DNA of 47,120 nucleotides from Clostridia bacterium (lineage in GTDB: Bacteria > Bacillota > Clostridia > Oscillospirales > CAG-272): positions 1 to 47,120 of the forward strand of contig JAFXKD010000025.1 in assembly GCA_017531925.1 (NCBI GenBank), read 5' to 3'. The first letter of the stretch is position 1. Every line of letters starts with the position of its first letter. The notes under the pieces are model-generated. The model was given only the letters and a program-made list of their open reading frames with translations. It had not been told where the DNA came from and searched no databases. Below are positions 41,200 to 47,120 of this stretch, in pieces. The translations under genes were made by a program, and so were the position numbers.

Positions 41200-42285
41200 T
41201 TAATACTTATTTATTACTTCTTCGGTCTCTGAATCAAAGAGATAGATGCTCTTGTGAGGAACGAAGTAGCTGATCTTTGTATCCATTTCAGGAGTATTGT
41301 GCGGATCGACCTTAAGGATCACCTTATCGCCCTGCATATCAACGTAAACGTTTGTATTATCACCAAGAAGCTCGGTAAGCTCAACGTCGGCATTGAATTT
41401 AAAGGAATTATCAACCTCTTCAAGAGAGATCGCTTCGGGACGGAAGCCAATTACGATCTCCTTGCCCTCGTAATTATTGATATCGTCGCCTATTACCGCA
41501 TGAAGATCGTGCTTTGAGCCGCCGAGCTCAACGGATCCGCCGTTTACTATCGCGCGAACGAAATTCATAGGAGGCTCACCGATAAATCCTGCAACGAAGA
41601 GGTTAACGGGCTTAAAATAAAGCTCAAAGGGAGTACCGATCTGCTGAATATAGCCGTCCTTCATAACAACGATCCTGTCCGCCATAGTCATAGCTTCGGT
41701 CTGATCGTGCGTTACGTAGATGGTAGTGGAGCCGACCTTTTTATGTATATCCGTGATTTCAGAACGCATAGTAACTCTTTGCTTGGCATCAAGGTTGGAA
41801 AGGGGCTCGTCCATAAGGAATACGCCCACCTTACGGATAATGGCGCGTCCTACTGCCACTCTCTGGCGCTGACCGCCCGAAAGAGCTCTGGGCTTTCTGT
41901 CAAGATAGTCAGAAAGACCGAGTATCTTCGCGGTTGCAAGAACTCTCTCCTCAATAATATCCTCGTCGATACCCTGAAGGGAAAGACCAAACGCGAGATT
42001 ATCGTAAACGGAGAGATGAGGATAAAGAGCGTAGCTTTGGAAAACCATTGCGACTCCGCGCTCACGGGGACGCATTTCGTTTGCGTATTTTCCGTCTATA
42101 TAAAATTCTCCCTTGCTTATATCCTCAAGTCCTGCTATCATACGAAGGGTGGTGGATTTTCCGCAGCCGGAGGGGCCGACGAAAACGATGAACTCGCCCT
42201 GCTCGATTTCAAGATTGAAGTTGTGAACGGCGTGGAAGCCGTTGGGATAAATCTTGTTGATGTCTTTAAGAGATAAGTATGCCAT
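41200..42285 (-). CDS. Sugar ABC transporter ATPase, UgpC/MsmK type
   Basis: 361 residues. The Walker A (GPSGCGKST), Q-loop (MVFQSYALYPHLSVYDN), signature (LSGGQRQRVAVGRAI), Walker B (VFLMDEPLSNLDA) and H-loop (IYVTHDQTEAM) are intact. The C-terminal TOBE/OB domain (about 240-361) with IGFRPEAI places it in the MalK/UgpC/MsmK group, which often serves several sugar importers. It is the last gene of the pectin operon. Another gene of the same kind ends at the right edge of the window, so this operon appears to have two ATPases. Confidence 0.94.
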   Translation of the reverse strand: MAYLSLKDINKIYPNGFHAVHNFNLEIEQGEFIVFVGPSGCGKSTTLRMIAGLEDISKGEFYIDGKYANEMRPRERGVAMVFQSYALYPHLSVYDNLAFGLSLQGIDEDIIEERVLATAKILGLSDYLDRKPRALSGGQRQRVAVGRAIIRKVGVFLMDEPLSNLDAKQRVTMRSEITDIHKKVGSTTIYVTHDQTEAMTMADRIVVMKDGYIQQIGTPFELYFKPVNLFVAGFIGEPPMNFVRAIVNGGSVELGGSKHDLHAVIGDDINNYEGKEIVIGFRPEAISLEEVDNSFKFNADVELTELLGDNTNVYVDMQGDKVILKVDPHNTPEMDTKISYFVPHKSIYLFDSETEEVINKY

Positions 42286-42294
42286 AAGACTCCT

Positions 42295-43158
42295 TTATTC
42301 TATGACGCTCGCGTCATTTTCGATTTTGTGGATTTTATCTTTTAAATAGGTTACCGCAAAGGGAAGATCTTCCCCCGTGGTGCCCTCTAAAACCAGGATT
42401 GAATTTTTATTGTGGAAATATATCGCGCGAAGTATTCTGTCAAAATCAAGAACACCCCGTCCCACACCGCATTGCTTTAATTTGTTGTCCTCAATAACGA
42501 AATCCTTGATGTGAAAGAGAAGTATTCTATCGCCGAGGAGCGAAAGACCTCTTTCAAGTATTTCGTATGCTGTATCAACGTTTGAAATGTCGAGGTAGTT
42601 ATAAAGATCGAAAATAAATCTGATATTATCCTTGCCGATCCTCTTAGCTGCTTCGAAAAGACGCTCGGGAGTATGGCAAACGTGACCGAATGCGCCCTCC
42701 ATAGCGATATTTACACCGTTTTCTTCCGCAAATGAAGCGAGAGCAGAGAAGGTATCAACCACTCTGTCGAGAGCCTCATCCGAATGATTCATAGGGTGGT
42801 ATATCCACGGATCACCGTTATATGAGCCCGTTTCACTTCCAACGAAGCCACATCCAAGGCTTTGAGCTAACGAAATATAGTCTTTGAAAACAGCAACACC
42901 GGTTTCGATCTTTTGGATGTTGGGGTGTACGGGATTGAAGTATGCGCCGATAAGCGCAATATCCTTGCCGTTTTGCTTTATGACCCTTGATATTTGTGCG
43001 GCTTGCTCTTTTGAAAGAGAGCCGGGAGCGTAGCTTACGCCGTCAATGGACTTATAGACCACGAGCTGAACTCCGTCGAGCGATAGCTCGCAAACTCTTT
43101 TGCTTATATTTTCTGCGCCCTTAACTCCAAGATCGTGGGCGCGAACCATTAATTTCAT
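42295..43158 (-). CDS. Sugar phosphate isomerase/epimerase (xylose-isomerase-like TIM barrel)
   Basis: 287 residues. Metal-binding positions of the AP-endonuclease-2 type barrel are seen in IAMEGAFGHV (Glu), RFIFDLYNYLDI (Asp), LLFHIKDFVIE (His) and LVLEGTTGED (Glu). Members isomerise or epimerise sugars and keto-acids. The position between GH105 and the ABC ATPase points to a pectin-derived sugar such as rhamnose or a uronate. The exact reaction is not assigned. Its start overlaps the GH105 stop by 4 nt. Confidence 0.85.
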   Translation of the reverse strand: MKLMVRAHDLGVKGAENISKRVCELSLDGVQLVVYKSIDGVSYAPGSLSKEQAAQISRVIKQNGKDIALIGAYFNPVHPNIQKIETGVAVFKDYISLAQSLGCGFVGSETGSYNGDPWIYHPMNHSDEALDRVVDTFSALASFAEENGVNIAMEGAFGHVCHTPERLFEAAKRIGKDNIRFIFDLYNYLDISNVDTAYEILERGLSLLGDRILLFHIKDFVIEDNKLKQCGVGRGVLDFDRILRAIYFHNKNSILVLEGTTGEDLPFAVTYLKDKIHKIENDASVIE

Positions 43159-44300
43159 ATATTATACCTGCTTCTGAGTATCTCTGTGTAGCAGAGAATA
43201 AAGGGAGCAACGCCCTTTGCATCGTTTTCAACCACGGGCTCGGAAATATAATATTCAAACGAGCCGTCGCGTCGCGTATTGTTCTCGGGTCCAAGTCCTG
43301 CAACAAGGCAAATGCCGGAAAGATTGAGGTCGCCGTTGTCCTTTATCTGCAAATACTTTTCGCAGATACCGTCAAACGTTTCCTTTCCAAAGGCGGCAAA
43401 TTCGCTTGGAAGAACACCGAGTCTTGCGCCCTTTAGCATTGCGTAAGCGATCATAGAAGAACCACTCGTTTCAAGATAGTTTCCATCGCGCTCTCCCATA
43501 TTAACTACCTGATAGTACATTTTGCTGTTCTTATCGCGGTAATTGATTATTGAGCGCATAAGCTCGGAGAATATCTCGGAGATCTCAGCCTTTACCTTAT
43601 CGTCGTCAACTATTTCGATTATGTCGATCATAGCGACCGTGTACCAGCCAATAGCTCTGAGCCAATAGTTCTTTGAAAGACCCGTTTCCTTATCCGCCCA
43701 GAAGATCGATCTTGAGCAATCAAGTCCGTGGTAATAAAGACCGTCTTTTTCATTGAACATATATTTTCGCACGTTCTTGATCTGCATAAGGATATCGGAA
43801 TAATCCTTTTCTCCCTTATACTTCTGATACTTAGTGCTGAAAACCTGTGCCATATAGAGACCGTCAAGCCAGATCTGGTCAGGATAAATGAGCTTGTGCC
43901 AGAAGTTACCTGTGCAGGTCCTCGGCTGTCCCTTAAGCTGAAGTGCCTGATGCTCGATTGCCAGGCGATATTTTTCCTTTTTGGTTTTTTCGTAAAGCTC
44001 AAAGAGGACTCTGCCCTCATTGAGATCATCAAGATTGTATTTCTCAATATCGTAACCGCGTATAGTGCCGTCATCGAAAACGTAATAATCTATAAATCGC
44101 TCAGCAAAGTCAAAATACCTGCGGTTGCCGGTTATCCTTCCGATCTCAAGAAGGGAAGTGATCATACAACCGTCTATGTAGTTCCAATGCGGTGCTTTGC
44201 CTTGGCGGATGCTTTCAATGTTCCATATGGGCGCATCGGGTGTTGAATTATTCAGCAGCTTTTCGATATAAGCGTCAATCTTTGAATACATATCGGGCAT
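43155..44300 (-). CDS. GH105 unsaturated galacturonyl/rhamnogalacturonyl hydrolase
   Basis: 381 residues, an alpha6/alpha6 barrel of the YteR/YesR type with no signal peptide. Typical segments are WNYIDGCMITSLLEIGR, QIWLDGLYMAQVF (the Asp belongs to the catalytic site of the family), WLRAIGWYTVAMIDII and TSGSSMIAYAMLKGARLG. It hydrates and releases the unsaturated uronate at the non-reducing end of oligosaccharides made by pectate lyase, in the cytosol. The product is the substrate of KduI. It lies 9 nt after GH28. Confidence 0.93.
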   Translation of the reverse strand: MPDMYSKIDAYIEKLLNNSTPDAPIWNIESIRQGKAPHWNYIDGCMITSLLEIGRITGNRRYFDFAERFIDYYVFDDGTIRGYDIEKYNLDDLNEGRVLFELYEKTKKEKYRLAIEHQALQLKGQPRTCTGNFWHKLIYPDQIWLDGLYMAQVFSTKYQKYKGEKDYSDILMQIKNVRKYMFNEKDGLYYHGLDCSRSIFWADKETGLSKNYWLRAIGWYTVAMIDIIEIVDDDKVKAEISEIFSELMRSIINYRDKNSKMYYQVVNMGERDGNYLETSGSSMIAYAMLKGARLGVLPSEFAAFGKETFDGICEKYLQIKDNGDLNLSGICLVAGLGPENNTRRDGSFEYYISEPVVENDAKGVAPFILCYTEILRSRYNI

Positions 44301-44309
44301 CCTTTCAGA

Positions 44310-45848
44310 TTATTTTATGATTTCAGCTACGTGATTGGCTATAACGGTATCGCCTATTGCACCGTCGATCGTGACATTTGTGAGAGTAAGCGTCTCAACA
44401 TTGTCAAAATACATACCCATTTTGCATACATCATCCATAAAGCTTTTCATAATGGGCTTTGCGGGATGTGCATCATCGGCGTATGAGAAGGAGATATTTT
44501 CAAATTCGATGGACTTGATGGGCTGCTCGGGAAGTCCGTCGCAGTAGCAAGCCGCTGCTTCAACACCCGTGCAGGCCATATTTCTGAATGTGAATTCGCC
44601 AAGATAGGGAGTACGGTCGTCAATGGGCAGAGCCTTTCTTGACCAAACGTACTCGCTTTCTCGGTCGGGATCACAGCAATTGTACCACATATTTATAGCA
44701 ATGGGGGTAATAACGCCCTCCATTTTGATGTTTTCGAACAGTACACCGTCAATTATTGCCGTATTTCCGCGTCCGCGACGTGTCTTTATTCTGAGACCGC
44801 GATCGGTCTGTCTGAATACGCAACGGTTAACGGTAAGGTTTGTAACTCCACCGCTCATCTCACTTCCGAGAGTCACCGCTCCGTGACCGAACTGCATAAG
44901 GCAATTTCTGATTGTATGACGATTTGCGGGGGTCTTATATTTTCTCGCAAGGTCGATCTTTGAGGATTTTATTGCGATGCAATCGTCACCAACACTGAAT
45001 TTACAGCCAATGATGTTGACAACGTCGCACGCCTCGGGATCTATTGCATCCGTGTTGGGGCTGTCCTTGGGAGCGAGTATTGATAGATCATAGAGATCTA
45101 CGTTTTTGGAATAATAGGGATGTATCTGCCAGGACGCAGAGTTTTGCGCTGTAATGCCTTGAACTCTTATGTCTCTGCAACGGTTAAAGAACATAAGACG
45201 GGGGCGTCCGATAGGAGCCTTGGGGTTCTGCCACCAGGTCGAATTCTGAGCATTTCCGTCAATAGTTCCGGGACCTATAATAGTGATATCCCTTGCATAC
45301 TCAGCAAAGATAAGAGCTTGATGCATAGGAACGGAATTACCCTCCCAGGTTCCGAATTCTATATCGTCACCGCTTATCATATCCCTTGTGTGAGCGGGTA
45401 TTACGGGATAGAGTGCCGTATCGGGTGTGCCGAGTATCCTCGCACCCTCTGAAAGCTCAATCGTAATATGACTCTTTAAGCAGATGGGACCTGTGAGGTA
45501 GTCGCCCGCAGGGAAGTAGAGCTTTGCGCGTCTTGGAAGGCAATTGATTGCGGTTTGGATAGCCAGCGTATCAAGTGTAGTTCCGTCACCCACCGCGCCA
45601 AAGTCTTTAACGTTAACAACGTAAGTATCTTTTTCCGTTCTGAAGGTGATCGTTCCCGCACGGGTAGAGCTTCTGAGCTTATACTCGGTGTCGGGCATAA
45701 GACCGTGAAGGGAAAATACATTAGTGTTTGAGGTTAGAACCTCTTTTCCGTTGAGGTAAATCGTATATTCCTTCTCGGTGTAATATGAAAGCTCGTTTTT
45801 CCATTCAAAGCACGCAGAGCTGGATGAAGTGAATAGTATTTTTAGCAT
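44310..45848 (-). CDS. GH28 polygalacturonase, apparently cytosolic exo type
   Basis: 512 residues without a signal peptide. About 75 N-terminal residues look like a fibronectin III-like module (YTIYLNGKEVLTSN, then LMPDTEYKLRSS). The beta helix starts at VNVKDFGAVGDGTTLDTLAIQ. The four GH28 motifs are present at about 264-345: SPNTDAID, VGDDCIAIKS, FGHGAVTLGSE and GLRIKTRRGRG. The first is usually NTDG. It hydrolyses galacturonate linkages of oligogalacturonides inside the cell. Only one base separates its ATG from the stop of the preceding gene and the ribosome site is weak, so translation is probably coupled. Confidence 0.93.
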   Translation of the reverse strand: MLKILFTSSSSACFEWKNELSYYTEKEYTIYLNGKEVLTSNTNVFSLHGLMPDTEYKLRSSTRAGTITFRTEKDTYVVNVKDFGAVGDGTTLDTLAIQTAINCLPRRAKLYFPAGDYLTGPICLKSHITIELSEGARILGTPDTALYPVIPAHTRDMISGDDIEFGTWEGNSVPMHQALIFAEYARDITIIGPGTIDGNAQNSTWWQNPKAPIGRPRLMFFNRCRDIRVQGITAQNSASWQIHPYYSKNVDLYDLSILAPKDSPNTDAIDPEACDVVNIIGCKFSVGDDCIAIKSSKIDLARKYKTPANRHTIRNCLMQFGHGAVTLGSEMSGGVTNLTVNRCVFRQTDRGLRIKTRRGRGNTAIIDGVLFENIKMEGVITPIAINMWYNCCDPDRESEYVWSRKALPIDDRTPYLGEFTFRNMACTGVEAAACYCDGLPEQPIKSIEFENISFSYADDAHPAKPIMKSFMDDVCKMGMYFDNVETLTLTNVTIDGAIGDTVIANHVAEIIK

Positions 45849-45849
45849 A

Positions 45850-46443
45850 TTATTGTTTGTTTACCTTGTTTTTTGCATCCTCAATTATTTTGAAGAGGAG
45901 ATTTTTCATTCCAACGAAGAGAAGGTCAAATCCCATATAGAACAGACCGAACAGGATGGGTTCAACATAGAAAATGGCGATAAACTCATAAGTCTGGATC
46001 ACGCAAAACAATACTACGAAGGCGTAGAGAATATTTGCAAAGAATGTCCAAAATCTCTTTTTGGGAAACATCAGCCATTTCTCATTTTCTCCGGGGATGG
46101 TTTCAATAAAACGGATAATATTATTTAGAAAAATATCCGTAATGATACCAAGAGCTACGGCTAATACAAATATCATATCCAAGGTGGAGGAGGTATTAAG
46201 ACCCAGTCCCCAGAAAATGAAATAGCAAACAGCTCCGTTAAACCAGAATTTTAAAAACAATGCTTTAACGGGTGCAGGGATCCTGTCGAGAAAGTCCGAT
46301 CTGTATTGCTTGGCAGGGTCCTTTAACTTTTTATCCTTTGGGGGCGTTATCTTTTCAGCATTGACCAATCGATCAATGGCCTTTGTATTAATTTTGTAGT
46401 ACTCGGCTTCATTTGTATTCTTAGGGGAGGTTTTCTTGCTCAT
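45850..46443 (-). CDS. Unknown membrane protein in the pectin operon, 197 aa
   Basis: No family that I can name. A hydrophilic, Lys-rich N-terminal region of about 75 residues (MSKKTSPKNTNEAEYYKINT) is followed by four hydrophobic segments: about 77-92 (WFNGAVCYFIFWGLG), 100-117, 140-158 (FFANILYAFVVLFCVIQ) and 160-184. It has no signal peptide and no transporter motif. The small membrane gene upstream and the ABC ATPase beyond it are tightly spaced. A partner or accessory subunit of the ABC importer is a fair inference from position only. Confidence 0.8.
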   Translation of the reverse strand: MSKKTSPKNTNEAEYYKINTKAIDRLVNAEKITPPKDKKLKDPAKQYRSDFLDRIPAPVKALFLKFWFNGAVCYFIFWGLGLNTSSTLDMIFVLAVALGIITDIFLNNIIRFIETIPGENEKWLMFPKKRFWTFFANILYAFVVLFCVIQTYEFIAIFYVEPILFGLFYMGFDLLFVGMKNLLFKIIEDAKNKVNKQ

Positions 46444-46452
46444 AATATGGTA

Positions 46453-47019
46453 TTATTCTTCTTCTGCAAGTTCAATTTCACCAACTTCAGTTTCTTCAAT
46501 TTCGACTGATGTATTGATCTTCTTGAGAAGCTTAGCAATAACCGGTTCTAAAAACACAGCTACTGTAGTGAGAGACATACCTATGATATGTGCGATAATA
46601 ATACCCTTTGTTTTGGTTATGTACGCTGTAGCTGCATTGATCTTAATGGAGCTTGCGTTTATACAGGAAATGTAATTAATGTCAGCCCATACTGTGACCG
46701 CGAACAATATAAGATAAACGATTATCATCATTTTGTTGGGCTTTTGTCTCTTGGGAAATGCGTTCAGCAAGCATATCATTGACAAAATAGAAAGGAGCAT
46801 AGCAACAAACTCGCTAAGACCCATATTGGGGCCCTGAATCTTTGAGGTAGTATTGGAGATGTCTGTAAGATTCAAGGAAAAGATCAAAAATGTTATCAGA
46901 AGGAGTCCGAGGGGGATTATATCGGGCTTTTTCTTTAAAGAAACAAGAAGCTTACGAAAGAATTCCTTTAAGCTTGTCTTGAATTTGCTATTAGCGGCTT
47001 TTTTTGTTTTTTTATCCAT
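46453..47019 (-). CDS. Unknown membrane protein in the pectin operon, 188 aa
   Basis: A Lys-rich start (MDKKTKKAANSKFKTSLKEF) is followed by hydrophobic segments at about 34-49 (IIPLGLLLITFLIFSL), 68-86, 96-111 and 133-158, and by an acidic C terminus (EIEETEVGEIELAEEE). I do not recognise the family. AAGGAG lies before ATG. It is flanked by the 197-residue membrane gene and by a UgpC-like ATPase 12 nt upstream, so it is probably part of the same operon and importer-related. Confidence 0.8.
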   Translation of the reverse strand: MDKKTKKAANSKFKTSLKEFFRKLLVSLKKKPDIIPLGLLLITFLIFSLNLTDISNTTSKIQGPNMGLSEFVAMLLSILSMICLLNAFPKRQKPNKMMIIVYLILFAVTVWADINYISCINASSIKINAATAYITKTKGIIIAHIIGMSLTTVAVFLEPVIAKLLKKINTSVEIEETEVGEIELAEEE

Positions 47020-47031
47020 ATTAATTGCTCC

Positions 47032-47120
47032 TTATCTGATAGCAGACGTAGTTTCTTTGTCAAAGAAGTGCATACGGTTGATCTTAGCGCTTACTTTGTC
47101 ACCTGAGCGATATTCACACC
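47032..47120 (-). CDS. C-terminal end of a UgpC/MsmK-like ABC ATPase (partial)
   Basis: Only the last 29 codons are in the window; the gene continues past the right edge. The ending (GDKVSAKINRMHFFDKETTSAI) has the typical close of the TOBE/OB domain of MalK/MsmK ATPases, where HFFDKET is nearly invariant. Stop TAA is at 47032-47034. It lies directly upstream of the two unknown membrane genes. The assignment rests on a short tail. Confidence 0.7.
   Translation of the reverse strand, partial: CEYRSGDKVSAKINRMHFFDKETTSAIR

Overview
The window looks like a chromosomal segment of a low-to-mid GC, endospore-forming Firmicute of class Clostridia, probably an uncultured gut lineage. The grounds are SpoVT and GerW/YtfJ sporulation proteins, a DnaD plus DnaI-like helicase-loader pair, Rex, sigma-A type promoters of the form TTGACA-17-TATAAT, strong GGAGG ribosome binding sites and tRNA genes with encoded CCA ends. 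I cannot name the species from sequence alone. There is no CRISPR array, rRNA, prophage or intact insertion sequence.

Left part (1-8960) is a patchwork. A tiny high-expression unit (1-227, minus) encodes a 19-residue peptide, next to an MFS exporter. Then come two degenerate scraps of an RHS/YD-repeat protein, each containing a perfect sigma-A promoter; the first drives an orphan two-helix membrane protein (1939-2331). After spoVT, an aconitase-X pair (small and large subunit) lies in one minus-strand operon with an old-yellow-enzyme type Fe-S flavoprotein. Next are a GNAT gene, an S23/Avd-like four-helix-bundle gene, a 190-bp array of short palindromes joined by ATATCAT/ATGATAT linkers, and a terminator hairpin placed 1 nt beyond the CCA end of a tRNA-His/Arg/Gly cluster.

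Middle part (8958-27710) is mostly housekeeping: YqeG-type phosphatase, Xaa-Pro peptidase, DUF1934; an amino-acid ABC transporter (lipoprotein binding domain fused to permease, plus ATPase) with ARG-box-like operators; dCMP deaminase, RimI, TsaD; a cluster of five DnaA-box-like 9-mers; Rex, DnaD and DnaI-like genes; PrmC; and a long minus-strand series lon, engB, M50 protease, scpA, scpB, DUF2953 (apparently with an ATT start), gerW, D-Ala-D-Ala carboxypeptidase, rluB.

Right part (27948-47120) is a pectin/galacturonate utilisation region. A very large secreted PL9 pectate lyase (31004-34882) would cut polygalacturonate outside the cell. A minus-strand operon at the right edge (ABC ATPase partial, two unknown membrane proteins, GH28, GH105, sugar isomerase/epimerase, ABC ATPase) would import and finish the oligosaccharides in the cytosol. 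KduI and KduD convert unsaturated uronate to 2-keto-3-deoxygluconate (KDG), and UxaC, UxaB and UxaA convert galacturonate to KDG. An AraC regulator and an AEC-family carrier sit between them. KDG kinase and aldolase, and the ABC permeases and binding protein, are not in the window. A stand-alone tryptophan synthase beta gene in this region carries a one-base frameshift.

The observations I rate most worth following are: the RHS-derived promoter fragments feeding an orphan membrane gene; the tRNA-abutting palindrome array with its S23/Avd-like gene, which can form a multi-branched structure; the apparently circularly permuted binding domain in the ABC fusion; the compact small-peptide unit at the left edge; the DnaA-box cluster before rex; and the ATT start of the DUF2953 gene.
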